A stretch of DNA of 61,350 nt from Thermoplasmata archaeon (GCA_021803655.1 JAJZLK010000076.1:1-61350); one strand, 5' to 3'. Positions 43,490 through 52,820 are shown, numbered from the stretch's first letter. Translations and numbers: made by a program. Notes: generated by a model not told the origin, from the sequence alone.

Positions 43490-43636
43490 TCAGTCATCAC
43501 AGACCTCAGGCTCATGAACGGGAAGTGTGGGTGATTCAAAGAAGTTCATCATCCGGGGCTCATGGGGGTGAATCCATACGTCATCGCCGTAAGCAACGCA
43601 AACAGCTTCATAATCCCTCAGCGATACAACCTCCAT
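43490..43636 (-). CDS. Possible small protein (48 residues)
   Basis: An ATG-started frame encodes a protein beginning MEVVSLRDYEAVCVAYGDD and containing VWIHPHEPRMMNFFESP, ending in Asp-Asp. The composition looks protein-like, with three His, two Cys and several acidic residues that could bind metal. It lies 71 bases upstream of the MBL gene on the same strand and its first two bases overlap the P-loop kinase start. I know no family for it. It could equally be chance. Confidence 0.3.
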   Translation of the reverse strand: MEVVSLRDYEAVCVAYGDDVWIHPHEPRMMNFFESPTLPVHEPEVCDD

Positions 43637-44159
43637 GAACCTGATAGTCCTCTACGGCCCGCCAGCAGCAGGGAAACTGACTGTGGCGAAGGAACTGCAG
43701 AAAATTACGGGCTACCGGCTCCTGCAGAATAACGTAACCAACCGGGCTGCCCTTGAAGTCTTTCCTATGGGATCGGAACCATTCAACAGAATTGTCGAGG
43801 AGCTCAGGATCAGCATTTTCCGGGAGGCTGTCTCACAGTCTGTAGACCTGATCTTTACCTTTGTCTACGCGCTGAGGATTGACGACTCTTTCATCAGGGA
43901 AATGATGGAGACAGTGTCAAACGGCGGAGGAAAGATTACCTTCGTCAGGGTCCAGTGTCCAAGAGATATCCTGCTGGATAGAATAGGCAATGAATCCAGG
44001 AAGGAACACAACAAGCTGATGAACCGGGAGAGGCTGGAAGAACTTCTCTTGTTCCGTGAGATCGAAGAACTGATCCCATTCGTGGAGAGTCTTTCAGTGG
44101 ATACTTCAGTTCTCTCTCCCAGTCAGTGCGCAGAGAGGATCGTCAAGCACATGGAATGA
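43635..44159 (+). CDS. P-loop nucleotide kinase-like protein (AAA/shikimate-kinase type)
   Basis: A 174-residue protein opening with LIVLYGPPAAGKLTVAKEL, a Walker A in which Leu replaces the Ser/Thr after Lys. FVRVQCPRDILLDRIGNESR near 107-126 resembles the arginine lid of small-molecule kinases. The acidic C-terminal end is helical. Substrate unknown. The odd Walker A may mean altered ATP binding. Confidence 0.72.
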   Translation: MNLIVLYGPPAAGKLTVAKELQKITGYRLLQNNVTNRAALEVFPMGSEPFNRIVEELRISIFREAVSQSVDLIFTFVYALRIDDSFIREMMETVSNGGGKITFVRVQCPRDILLDRIGNESRKEHNKLMNRERLEELLLFREIEELIPFVESLSVDTSVLSPSQCAERIVKHME

Positions 44160-44237
44160 GGTTCAATGGCCGCGGGAAAATTAATTTCGACAATTGTAAC
44201 ATAACTCCTTAAATACAAAGAAACAGCATGAACCTAC

Positions 44238-44612
44238 ATGGAAAAAGGAGTGGAGATATCTTTCCAGCTGAAAGATGACAAGGAAGGGGTGAGGACAGTG
44301 GAAGCCCTTGCTGATCTTACCGGTCTTGAAGTTTCAGATCAGTTGCAGGTGCACTGGAATGTATTTCTCGTGACGCTGGAGGACAAGAAATTCTTCAAGG
44401 TGCTGTACAGTGGAGGGAAGGTAACAAAACTCCATCCACACAATGAGAAACTGATCAGGGATACGTTCGACAGGCTCGCACATCTGGACTATGATCAACT
44501 TATGCTAAAATATGCCAAGGCAAAGAAGAGTCATGAATTCAAACCGATTGAGATCAAGAAGGTGACGGAAGAGTACGATCTGTGGCAGGATAATTTCTGG
44601 GCCTATTTCTGA
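44238..44612 (+). CDS. Protein of unknown function
   Basis: A 124-residue soluble acidic-basic mixed protein that I do not recognise. It contains YSGGKVTKLHPHNEKLIRD near 55-73 and ends in an aromatic-rich tail (YDLWQDNFWAYF). A TATA-like TTAAATAC lies about 25 bases before the ATG, typical of a leaderless gene, so it is likely real and expressed. Confidence 0.65.
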   Translation: MEKGVEISFQLKDDKEGVRTVEALADLTGLEVSDQLQVHWNVFLVTLEDKKFFKVLYSGGKVTKLHPHNEKLIRDTFDRLAHLDYDQLMLKYAKAKKSHEFKPIEIKKVTEEYDLWQDNFWAYF

Positions 44613-44690
44613 TCCACACGGGGAAAACAGAATACGCTGCTGATCCCGGTCAGGATTGGCAGATTATCCCATGTCGCACAAACGACGCGT

Positions 44691-45566
44691 CTATTCCTGT
44701 CCCATTTCTGACAAGACCGCATCTATTCTCCTGGCTGTATCTGGGTTTGGCTCAACCATTGGAAGCCTGTATCCGCCATTGAAGCCGGAACTTCTGTAGA
44801 ACCCGTAATAATAACCGGAAGGGAACTTCGCCGAATTTAGTGCATCCATTAGGGGATTCACCTCCTCAAGCTGGATCCTGGTAGCTTCTGCAATATCCCC
44901 ATTTTCAACCAGTTGAGCTATCCGGGTAACCTGTGGAACCAGGTTGGTTGTTCCACAGATTCCACCGTTGCTTCCCAAGAGGACAGACTGCATGAAGAGA
45001 TCGTCCTGTCCCTGGAGGACACTGAAATCCTTTGACTTGAACCTCAGCAGTCTTTCATGATATCTCATATCGCCGGAACTGTCCTTGATCCCGACAAGAT
45101 TTGAATGTTCCCGTTTCAGTGCCTCTATAAGATCAACCGGAATCGTTGAACCCGTATTCTGCGGGATGTTGTAAAGCATGAATTTTATGTCAACCGATCC
45201 AAGTATCCTGGAAAAGAATGAACCCATCCCCTCCACGCTTGGGGCAATGTAGTAAGGCGGGAGTATTATTGCATAGTCGCAGTCAAAGTCAAGGGCCATC
45301 CTCGCGAGTTCTATGCACTCCTCGACGTTGGGGGAAGCCGAACCGGCATACACCTCCATGCTGCCGGAGTATTCTGCAATATAACCGAGGAGTGACTTCT
45401 TCTCCTCAAAGCCGATCCAGGGAAAGACGCCGGTGGAACCCAGAGGGAAAACCCCATCAACTCCAAAACCTGAAAGCCTCTTAAGCAAGTGACCGGTCAT
45501 GTCAAAATCTATCTTGCCGTCTGTTCCAAAAGGGGTGATCATAGGCGTAATCACTACTGGCTTCAT
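44691..45566 (-). CDS. 2-keto-3-deoxy-(6-phospho)gluconate aldolase, DapA superfamily
   Basis: A 291-residue Schiff-base aldolase of the dihydrodipicolinate synthase superfamily. It opens with VVITPMITPFGTDGKIDF; GSTGVFPW near 45 is the substrate-carboxylate loop, YNIPQNTG near 130 holds the catalytic Tyr, and GIKDSSGD near 157 the Schiff-base Lys. The divergent gene is a gluconate/galactonate-type dehydratase, so a KD(P)G aldolase of the non-phosphorylative Entner-Doudoroff pathway is more likely than lysine synthesis. The ATG at 45566 is used; the frame reaching 45707 adds unlike sequence. Confidence 0.85.
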   Translation of the reverse strand: MKPVVITPMITPFGTDGKIDFDMTGHLLKRLSGFGVDGVFPLGSTGVFPWIGFEEKKSLLGYIAEYSGSMEVYAGSASPNVEECIELARMALDFDCDYAIILPPYYIAPSVEGMGSFFSRILGSVDIKFMLYNIPQNTGSTIPVDLIEALKREHSNLVGIKDSSGDMRYHERLLRFKSKDFSVLQGQDDLFMQSVLLGSNGGICGTTNLVPQVTRIAQLVENGDIAEATRIQLEEVNPLMDALNSAKFPSGYYYGFYRSSGFNGGYRLPMVEPNPDTARRIDAVLSEMGQE

Positions 45567-46210
45567 ACAATGAAAAGGTGACCATCGTAGATAAGGCTTG
45601 GCGGACATCTGATTCCGGCTGACATCATCTCCTCCCTGAGGGTCGGAACTTTCTTGCTCCGTCATCTGTAAGGCAACAAACAGTCTGCACCAACGGATCG
45701 CAAACAACGCATTGACCGCTATTGCGTAGTCTCGACAAAGTTCACATAACCAACTTTTTTCCTTGTGAGCATGGTCTCCGGAAGCACTCTTTTGCCGACC
45801 TCCATTTCGAACGATGGCCTTGATGTGACCGATCTCCTTGTGATCGTCACAAACGTCTCTGATAATAAGCTGAGACAGGGCACAGATCCTTCAGTATGCT
45901 GTTTACACCCATCGTGTTGCTAACACGTAGTTTGGTACAAACGTCCGTATTTGCGATACACATAATGCGGGCGACGGAGTGATTATACTCGACAAGATGC
46001 GGTTATATAAGGAAGCCAGAGACATACAGGCGAGAAAGGAGAGGAACAAGCGAACTCTGATCTTCTGAAGGACGAGGTGTCACGCTGGAGGGCTCAGGAC
46101 AGCCGATAAGGCCATGAATGGTCCTCCTACGCTTTGTAAATAATTCCGGACAATATGCAACACACCAGGACAATGCGCAACTGATTTATACGGTGAAAAA
46201 CTCTTTAGCC
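45567..46210. other. Long divergent spacer; one weak small frame
   Basis: 644 bases between the aldolase and the dehydratase. On the minus strand 45719-45850 is an open frame from a GTG, encoding 43 residues beginning VTITRRSVTSRPSFEM and including KRVLPETMLTRKKVGYVNF; upstream of it the frame stays open for at least 20 more codons. It might be a small protein or the remains of a larger gene. No RNA gene or repeat is seen. The dehydratase TATA box is near 46186. Confidence 0.35.
46184..46192 (+). promoter_or_regulatory. TATA box of the dehydratase gene
   Basis: TTTATACGG lies about 20-27 bases before the ATG at 46211, supporting that start and a leaderless transcript. Confidence 0.45.
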
Positions 46211-47443
46211 ATGAATTCTAAGATAACGGGCATAGAGATTCTGGAACTTGGAGAGAGGGGGAGGGAAGTTTCGTCTCCGTGGAGTTCCACGATACTGCTG
46301 CTCAAGCTTACAAGTTCTGATGGAACCGTTGGGTTCGGTGAAGCTCCGACAACCCTGATGACACTTCCGGTGAAGGAGAGCATGAAGGAAGTGGAAAGGG
46401 TTTTCTCAGGCGCAGATTTTTTTGAAGTTGAGAATAACCTGCGCAATTTTTACAGGAATTCTTTCTACCTTTCTAAGTCAATGGAGGCCACATCTGCCCT
46501 TAGCGCATTTGAAATAGCAAGCTGGGACCTGATAGGCAAAACTCTCGGTGCGCCGGTTTATAACCTGATCGGCGGCAAGATGCGGGACCGGATAAGGGCA
46601 TACGCGAACGGCTGGTACTCAAACTGCATTACCCCAGATGATTTTGTAAGAGCAGCGAAGGAAACAGTACGGAAAGGATTCACCGCATTGAAGTTCGACC
46701 CATTCGGTCCGAACTTCGACACAATTGACCGGGACGGGCTGAAGTCGGCAGAATCCATAGTGCAGGAAATGAGAACGGAGCTTGGTGACAGAATCGATCT
46801 CCTGATTGAGTGTCATGGGCGGTTTTCAAAACGCGCTGCAATCGCCGTGGGAAAGTCACTGGAAAAGCATGGTATCTTCTTCATAGAGGAACCGCTGCAT
46901 CCGGAACTTGAACACCTGCTGCCGGAGTTCAGGAGGGAGGTAGGAATACCTGTTGCCCTAGGAGAAAGAGTTCTCAACAAGACAGAATTTGCAAAACTGA
47001 TCAGCATGGGTGCGGTGGACGTAGCGCAACCGGATATCACCAATTCACTGGGCATACTCGAGGGCAAGAAAATTGCCGCAGTTGCGGACGCCTTCGGGAT
47101 ACCAATGGCTTTCCATAACGCCTTCGGCCCCATCCAGACTGCTGCAACCCTCAACGTGGACTACACGATCCCGAACTTCCTGATACAGGAGAGTTTCGAG
47201 GAGTTCTGGCCTGACTGGAAGAAGAAGGTGGTGAGAAGCGGATATTCCATGGACAGCGGTTATCTGAGCCTATCAGGGAAACCCGGCATCGGCGTGGACG
47301 TGGACGAGAAGATTCTTGAGGAGTTCTCCATAGACGGAATGGAACCCTTCGACCCGGTGGAACCTCCATGGGTTGTTTCCGGTACATATGGCAAGACAAA
47401 GCCCGGAAAGGCACAGGCGGGAGAGAGGAGCAAGGGAGACTGA
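46211..47443 (+). CDS. Enolase-superfamily sugar-acid dehydratase (gluconate/galactonate type)
   Basis: A 410-residue member of the mandelate racemase/enolase group. N-terminal cap with TVGFGEAPTT near 45; barrel with ALKFDPFG near 160 (catalytic Lys), LLIECHGRFS near 200 (metal Glu and His-like acid/base), FFIEEPLHPE near 225 (metal Glu), VALGERV near 248 (metal Glu), VAQPDITNS near 268 and PMAFHNAFGP near 300 (His). It would turn gluconate or galactonate into 2-keto-3-deoxy acids for the divergent aldolase. ATG 46211 is preferred to earlier in-frame starts because of the TATA box. Confidence 0.85.
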   Translation: MNSKITGIEILELGERGREVSSPWSSTILLLKLTSSDGTVGFGEAPTTLMTLPVKESMKEVERVFSGADFFEVENNLRNFYRNSFYLSKSMEATSALSAFEIASWDLIGKTLGAPVYNLIGGKMRDRIRAYANGWYSNCITPDDFVRAAKETVRKGFTALKFDPFGPNFDTIDRDGLKSAESIVQEMRTELGDRIDLLIECHGRFSKRAAIAVGKSLEKHGIFFIEEPLHPELEHLLPEFRREVGIPVALGERVLNKTEFAKLISMGAVDVAQPDITNSLGILEGKKIAAVADAFGIPMAFHNAFGPIQTAATLNVDYTIPNFLIQESFEEFWPDWKKKVVRSGYSMDSGYLSLSGKPGIGVDVDEKILEEFSIDGMEPFDPVEPPWVVSGTYGKTKPGKAQAGERSKGD

Positions 47444-47495
47444 TCCGGCGAAACAAGGACCTGTCCTTGCTCAATCGCCTTAGTTGGAACGTCTC

Positions 47496-49034
47496 CTATT
47501 TCAGGAACTTCTCCCTCAGCATTTTCTTATCTATCTTTCCCACGCTGGTCAACGGCATCTCAGGGATGAATATGATCTCTTCCGGTATCCACCATTTCAC
47601 AATCCTTCCCTTTTCCGCACATCCGGACAGGTGAGCAACGACCTCTGCTGCTTCAAGGGAACTACCCGCCCTTTGCTTTATCATGGCAACCGGCCTTTCT
47701 CCCCACTTGCTGTCAAGTTTCCCCACGACCGCCACAGACTCCACCGAAGGAATCTCGGATATGAAAGATTCCAGGATGCTTGTGGGAATCCACTCCCCTC
47801 CACTCTTCACGACATCCTTGAGCCGATCCATGATCTGTATGCCTCCCGAGTCCGTGATCCGGGCAATGTCACCAGTCCTGAACCACCCCTTCACGTAGGA
47901 TTCGCCGGATCTTTTCGGATCGTTCATGTACCCGTCAGGCAGCCATGGGGCACCAACCCAGAGTTCACCCATCTCTCCTCTGGGCTTCTCATTGCCATTC
48001 TCATCACGTACTGATATCATGCTGAAAGGAACCGGATGGGTTATGTTCCTGATCTCATCAGCAGCCTCCGCTGATCCGTCGCGGAGAAGTGATATGGATG
48101 TCGCCAGCATGTCAGACCCTCCATATATTGTTGAGAACACAATCCCTCTGTCGTGCATGGCACCGGCAAGAGCAGTGGTGATAGCTGACCCGCCCACTAT
48201 TGCTTTCAGGCCCTTCAGTCTGCCTGACGTATCAACCCTCATGATTTCCTGGATCATTGTCGGGATTCCGTTTATCCACGTTACCCCATGCCTGTCTATC
48301 ATGTCCACGGTTTTCTGTGGATCGAATCTTCCGCCGAGAACGTAATCTGATCCGAGATATGTCGCATGGAACAGTGACCCCCAGGCCCAGAGATGGTAAA
48401 ATGGTATGAGGGGCATTATGACGTCATTGCTGTTCAGGGTAGCAGGTGTGTTGAAAAGACCAAGCTGGTGTACGATTCCCATTGCACCGGATACGACTTT
48501 CTCCTGAGTGTATAGAATCCCCTTTGGAGGACCGGTAGTTCCGGAGGTGAACAGTATGGAATATGGGTCCTTTCCGCTGACTTCTGTACCTGCCTGAAGA
48601 GGTTTTCCTGACTTTACAAGGGATTCATGCGTGAGCCCGTCACCGTCACCTATGGTGATTGTCCTGTCACGTGATGCGCCGGCGCCTGCAGCGAACGGGA
48701 CAAAGTCTTTCGACACTTCGAACCACTCGGCGCCGGATTCCTTTATTGTCCTGATGGCAAGTTCCGGGGGCAGACGAATATTGATTGGATAGACGACCGC
48801 TCCCGTAAGTGCGGCGGCGAAGAACATCTCCGCAAACTCCCTTGAATTCCAGTCTGCAACCGCAATAACAGATCCTTTGTGGACTCCCAGTCCCGTCAGG
48901 GATCCGGCCAGCCGGTGTACCCGATCACGCATCTCCCTGTAAGTCATAGAGCCCTTCTCCCAGATTACCCTCCTGCCTGGAAAAAGATCAGAAGCCCTCT
49001 GGAGCAGGTCTCCAACCCTGAATCCCGAATTCAC
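47496..49034 (-). CDS. AMP-forming acyl-CoA synthetase
   Basis: A 512-residue adenylate-forming ligase that activates a carboxylic acid to its CoA thioester. Motifs: SILFTSGTTGPPKGILYTQ near 165-183 (P-loop-like), YGGSDM near 300, WFRTGDIARITDSGGI near 383-398, VKSGGEWI near 405 and the catalytic Lys in TSVGKIDKKMLREKF near the C-terminus. Probably a medium- or long-chain fatty acid substrate. It overlaps the acyl-CoA dehydrogenase gene by 4 bases, so activation and first oxidation are coupled. Confidence 0.9.
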   Translation of the reverse strand: MNSGFRVGDLLQRASDLFPGRRVIWEKGSMTYREMRDRVHRLAGSLTGLGVHKGSVIAVADWNSREFAEMFFAAALTGAVVYPINIRLPPELAIRTIKESGAEWFEVSKDFVPFAAGAGASRDRTITIGDGDGLTHESLVKSGKPLQAGTEVSGKDPYSILFTSGTTGPPKGILYTQEKVVSGAMGIVHQLGLFNTPATLNSNDVIMPLIPFYHLWAWGSLFHATYLGSDYVLGGRFDPQKTVDMIDRHGVTWINGIPTMIQEIMRVDTSGRLKGLKAIVGGSAITTALAGAMHDRGIVFSTIYGGSDMLATSISLLRDGSAEAADEIRNITHPVPFSMISVRDENGNEKPRGEMGELWVGAPWLPDGYMNDPKRSGESYVKGWFRTGDIARITDSGGIQIMDRLKDVVKSGGEWIPTSILESFISEIPSVESVAVVGKLDSKWGERPVAMIKQRAGSSLEAAEVVAHLSGCAEKGRIVKWWIPEEIIFIPEMPLTSVGKIDKKMLREKFLK

Positions 49035-50689
49035 TTTAGATCACCTTCTTTGGAAGGTTTGTCGACGGAAACTATGGCGGCACAATCTGCCAAGGCTCCC
49101 GGAGAATAGTCCTTCCTTTCAACGAATCTCCTGAAATAGAACTTTCCTGCGGAGATCATGGTTGGGAGGTGGAGGACATTTCCCATGTGAATCAGCAGTG
49201 CCGCCGATAAGGTGTGTCCCAGAGTGTTGACGAGATCTTTTGCAAAGAACTGGGGGTCGTCTCCCGACACAGAGGAGATGAAGTCTATCGAAGATCTGGC
49301 AGATTTCAGGGAACCGTCGAAAGCATCCATTCCCTCACGGATATCCTTCCTCATCAGTTCCATCTCGGCAATGAAGGTCTTGTGCGACCCCTTCTTCACC
49401 ATTGCCTCAAGCATGTCCAGTGCCTGGATATTGCTCGGTCCTTCCCATATGGGTGTTATCAGCGCCTCCCTGTGTAGCCTCTCTATGGGGAACTCACTCA
49501 GGAAACCGAGCCCTCCATGCAGTTCCATTGCCATCCTCGTCACGTATGATGCCATGTCTGCGGTGAGGTTCTTTGCAATGTGCGTCAGCATTCTTGCATA
49601 ATGATACCGGGCAGAATATGGCGGCTTGTCACCGAAGGTCTTCTGGAACTCATCCACTGCCTTGAATGCAAGCGCCATTGTTCCCTCTAGATACACTTCC
49701 ATGTCCATGAGGTCCCTGAGGATCAGGGGATGTTCGATGAGCTTCTTACCGAATGCAACCCGCTTCTGTGCATAATAATATGACTCAAGATAGGCCTTCC
49801 TTGCGATTCCAAGCGCTGCCATTGCGTTGGAAAGCCTGGATATCATGAGGTTTTCCATTATGTAGTATATTCCCTTGGAGATGTCTCCAAGCGCGAACGC
49901 CTCAGAGTCATTGAACTCAACCTCTCCAGTGGGAACCCCGACCGTCCCGCTCTTCTCCTTGAGCCTTCTCACCTTGAAGTTCCTGCCTCCAGACTCATTG
50001 AATTCGGGAACGAGAAAGAGTCCCAGTCCCTTTGCCCCTTCCTGTGCACCTTCCGGTCTCGCCGAAACGATTGCCACTCCGGCAAGACCTCCACCGCTGG
50101 CGAAATACTTAGTGTCTCCTGATATCTTCCACTTTCCGTTGTGCTGGGCCGCACTGACCAGGTTCTGTCCGAGATCGCTCCCGCCCTGAAGTTCGGTAAA
50201 CCATGTTGCGCCGTAGAGCACTTTTCCGTTCTGCCCGGTCAGTCCTTCAAAGTAGTCTTTCATCTTGTCATTACCGTATTTGCTGATCGCGTAAGCTGTC
50301 TGGTTGGTGATAGTCAGGATGCAGCCCATTCCCGGGTCGGATATGAGGTAGATTGACGTGAAATGCCTGTGCCAGTCTCCATTGTTGTATGGATGGTAAT
50401 TTACCCTGAACTCTGTCATGAGCCTCTCAAGCGCCCACCTTTCAGACGGGTCAAGGAGAGCCCTGTCTACTCTTTCCCCGTTTATTCCCCACATTACGTG
50501 GACCGGTTTGGACTGCCGGTCAACGTGTTCAGCTATCTCATAAAGCTCCCTGCCCGCGAAATCCCCGAGTTCCGCGAGTCCGGACATGTCCTGTCCAAAA
50601 TATTTCATCACGTTCTTCAGCGGGTAATCCAGTTCATAGTGGTTCAGGCCGTATATATTTGAGAGATATCTGAATGGAGATTCTGTCAT
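49031..50689 (-). CDS. Acyl-CoA dehydrogenase (AidB-like subgroup)
   Basis: A 552-residue FAD enzyme, longer than the usual 380 because of an added C-terminal helical part. YGATWFTELQGGSDLGQN near 175 is the FAD/substrate motif, KISGDTKYFASGG near 201 the beta domain, and LITPIWEGPSNIQALDMLEA near 430 carries the region of the catalytic base in AidB-type members. It starts the operon with the acyl-CoA synthetase. Its role in an archaeon is probably fatty-acid-like acyl oxidation; DNA protection as in AidB is less likely. Confidence 0.87.
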   Translation of the reverse strand: MTESPFRYLSNIYGLNHYELDYPLKNVMKYFGQDMSGLAELGDFAGRELYEIAEHVDRQSKPVHVMWGINGERVDRALLDPSERWALERLMTEFRVNYHPYNNGDWHRHFTSIYLISDPGMGCILTITNQTAYAISKYGNDKMKDYFEGLTGQNGKVLYGATWFTELQGGSDLGQNLVSAAQHNGKWKISGDTKYFASGGGLAGVAIVSARPEGAQEGAKGLGLFLVPEFNESGGRNFKVRRLKEKSGTVGVPTGEVEFNDSEAFALGDISKGIYYIMENLMISRLSNAMAALGIARKAYLESYYYAQKRVAFGKKLIEHPLILRDLMDMEVYLEGTMALAFKAVDEFQKTFGDKPPYSARYHYARMLTHIAKNLTADMASYVTRMAMELHGGLGFLSEFPIERLHREALITPIWEGPSNIQALDMLEAMVKKGSHKTFIAEMELMRKDIREGMDAFDGSLKSARSSIDFISSVSGDDPQFFAKDLVNTLGHTLSAALLIHMGNVLHLPTMISAGKFYFRRFVERKDYSPGALADCAAIVSVDKPSKEGDLK

Positions 50690-50851
50690 GATCTAACTAA
50701 AGGGAATGTGCCTAATATAGCATTTTCCTCTGGGATCAGCATCTATCCGTTGGTTGTTGTTATCTCTTTGTAAGCGCAATCAGTTTGCTTCCGTCTTTCC
50801 GTAAGATCACTATTCAATGGAAGTTGTTTTGTAACCACGCAAAGACTTATC

Positions 50852-50947
50852 CCTCCATGTGTGCTATCACTTCAGCAGAAGAGGATGGAGGTATCACATC
50901 GAGTTAGTACCGACTCAAGGTGTGTGCCATGGAATAGGATTCGTCCT
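50852..50947 (+). other. Cluster of three hairpins, candidate non-coding RNA
   Basis: Hairpin 1: CCTCCAT (50852-50858) with ATGGAGG (50885-50891), with inner TGCT/AGCA. Hairpin 2: CACATC (50895-50900) with GGTGTG (50919-50924) and inner GAGT/ACTC. Hairpin 3: AGGA-TTCG-TCCT (50936-50947). They sit in a gene-free spacer just before the TATA box of the next gene. No known RNA family was recognised. Confidence 0.3.
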
Positions 50948-50960
50948 CTCCAGCTGAACG

Positions 50961-50969
50961 TTTAAAAAA
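50961..50969 (+). promoter_or_regulatory. TATA box of the DUF4870-like gene
   Basis: TTTAAAAAA begins 24 bases before the ATG at 50985; the gene is expected to be leaderless. Confidence 0.5.
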
Positions 50970-50984
50970 AGAGGTCTGGTGTGA

Positions 50985-51302
50985 ATGTCAGAAAAGAGAG
51001 AAGATGGAATAATTTTCATATTTTGTTACCTGCTAACATGGCTGTCAGGCATAATTGTGTACGTCATGTATGGGAGCAAGAACAAGGATCTTAAGTTCCA
51101 CTCAATCCAGGCAATTCTGCTTGGAGTGATCATATTCGTGATAGGCATCATTCCCTCGATTTTCCCGCTTGAACTATACCCAATTTCGTGGATAGTGAAT
51201 TTGGTGGTAATTATCCTGTGGCTGTCTGGCATATATGTTGGATACAAAGCATACAATGGCGTTGACATCGCGATGCCCGTAATAGGTGGCTTAGCCAAGT
51301 AG
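50985..51302 (+). CDS. Small membrane protein, DUF4870-like
   Basis: A 105-residue protein with three hydrophobic helices. CYLLTWLSGIIVYVMYG and DLKFHSIQAILLGVIIF match the DUF4870/TMEM-type pattern in which a conserved His lies in FHxxQ. Function of the family is unknown. It stands alone. Confidence 0.75.
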   Translation: MSEKREDGIIFIFCYLLTWLSGIIVYVMYGSKNKDLKFHSIQAILLGVIIFVIGIIPSIFPLELYPISWIVNLVVIILWLSGIYVGYKAYNGVDIAMPVIGGLAK

Positions 51303-51363
51303 TTCAGCATATTTCACACAGACTTAGCAGCTTTGAACCAGCTTCAGCAGTTGATTCCTGACC

Positions 51364-52167
51364 TCAGTCACCGATGTCCGAGGAGGACACAAAGGTGACC
51401 GTGGTCAGGGACGCAGCACTGAACTCGATCTCACTCGAATGGATTATGGCGGTATAATTCTCTCCGACAACCCCAGAAACAACTCTTAGGGGGAGTTCTC
51501 CACCTTCCGGGGACGCTGCACTCATCAATTCTCCAGAAACACTCCACAGATCCTCCCAATTTCCTTTGCTGAACGCCTTCAAGGCTGTATCAAGGTAATC
51601 CTGCGCGTATTTCGGAACAGAGGAATTTCTGCTGTGAAACAGATCAAGCCTGTGTATTAGCGATCCCGTTGCAATGACGCAGATATTGTGATTTTGACTG
51701 ACTTCTCTCAGGACGCGTCCAAATGCCTCGTGAACTCCCATTCCAAGTTCCGGGGAGATGGATACCGGAATGACTGGTATGTCAGCATCCGGGAAGATGT
51801 GAATCAGTGGAGACCATGCTCCGTGATCAAGCCCCCAGTTTTCTGCCATCGAGACAGGCAACCCTCTCCCAGATGCAGCCTCTAGAATCTCCCCGGCTAT
51901 CGTGGGAGACCCTGGAGGCTCATAGCGGACTTTGTAGAACTCATCGGGGAACCCATAGAAATCATATATCTGTCTCAGCCTTGGGCTGGAAACCACCCCT
52001 ATTGACCCTCCGGTAACGAAATGAGGCGTTACCACTATGGCTGCTTCAGGGTGACCGATTCCCGCACCGATGCGGGAAAGGGCCTTGATTGTATTCTCAT
52101 GCCTTACTCCAAGGTTGCCTATGAGCGTGGGAGTATTGGGAACGTACGCTGTTCCCAGAAGCGCCAT
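51364..52167 (-). CDS. Class III extradiol dioxygenase-like protein (LigB/DODA fold)
   Basis: A 267-residue protein of the LigB superfamily. VVTPHFVTGGSIGV near 45 and GLDHGAWSPLIHIFPDADIP near 112-131 hold the conserved His residues that bind the non-heme iron or zinc; VIATGSLIHRLD near 163 is a further family block. Members include ring-cleaving dioxygenases and 4,5-DOPA dioxygenase. No aromatic-degradation genes are adjacent, so the substrate is unknown. Confidence 0.82.
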   Translation of the reverse strand: MALLGTAYVPNTPTLIGNLGVRHENTIKALSRIGAGIGHPEAAIVVTPHFVTGGSIGVVSSPRLRQIYDFYGFPDEFYKVRYEPPGSPTIAGEILEAASGRGLPVSMAENWGLDHGAWSPLIHIFPDADIPVIPVSISPELGMGVHEAFGRVLREVSQNHNICVIATGSLIHRLDLFHSRNSSVPKYAQDYLDTALKAFSKGNWEDLWSVSGELMSAASPEGGELPLRVVSGVVGENYTAIIHSSEIEFSAASLTTVTFVSSSDIGD

Positions 52168-52218
52168 CAGTACATCATCTCCCGGAGTTTACACCAAACG
52201 TGACTTAACACGTTAGAT

Positions 52219-52746
52219 TCATTCGTTCTTTGTTGCTTCAAGATGGAAAGTCATGTTTACCTTGTCGCCCACCATGAGTCCTCCGCCTTCAAGGATCATG
52301 TTCCACTGAAGCCCGAAATCCTTCCTGTTGATGCTTCCGGTTACTGACAGACCGATCCTGTCCTTTCCGTAGGGATCTTTTATTCTTCCCTCGATCTCTG
52401 CCGAGAGTGTTACCGGCTTCGTGACATCCCTGATAGTCAGGCTTCCGGATACCTCAAAGTGGTTCTTGTCCAATGCCTTTACCTTGTCTGATTTGAATGT
52501 CATCACCGGATGCTTCTCTGCGTCGAAGAAATCGGCGGAGCGAAGATGGCCGTCCCTCGTTTCGTCCCTGGTGTATACGCTGGCCGTCATTATCCTTGCA
52601 TTGACTGAAACCTTCTCAGGTTCATCCGGCGATCCGTTAAGATCTATTTCAAAATCCTTGAACTGTCCCTTGACAGTTGATATCATCATGTGCCTGACCG
52701 AAAACTCAATTTCTGAATGTGCTTTGTCAACTACCCATCGTTCCAT
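52219..52746 (-). CDS. YceI-family lipid-binding protein
   Basis: A 175-residue YceI-like beta-barrel that binds isoprenoid-type lipids. WVVDKAHSEIEFSVRHMMIS opens the fold, GHLRSADFFDAEKHPVMTF near 85-103 is the signature, and FGLQWNMILEGGGLMVGD near 143 closes it. There is no signal peptide, so it acts in the cytosol. It is divergent from an HxlR-type regulator with an inverted repeat between them, suggesting control by that regulator. Confidence 0.9.
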   Translation of the reverse strand: MERWVVDKAHSEIEFSVRHMMISTVKGQFKDFEIDLNGSPDEPEKVSVNARIMTASVYTRDETRDGHLRSADFFDAEKHPVMTFKSDKVKALDKNHFEVSGSLTIRDVTKPVTLSAEIEGRIKDPYGKDRIGLSVTGSINRKDFGLQWNMILEGGGLMVGDKVNMTFHLEATKNE

Positions 52747-52820
52747 TGTTTATCACCGTGTTCCCCCGGGCATTGGTTGCCAAAGGGAAGTGAGTATAAC
52801 AAATATAGTTAAATAGTTAA

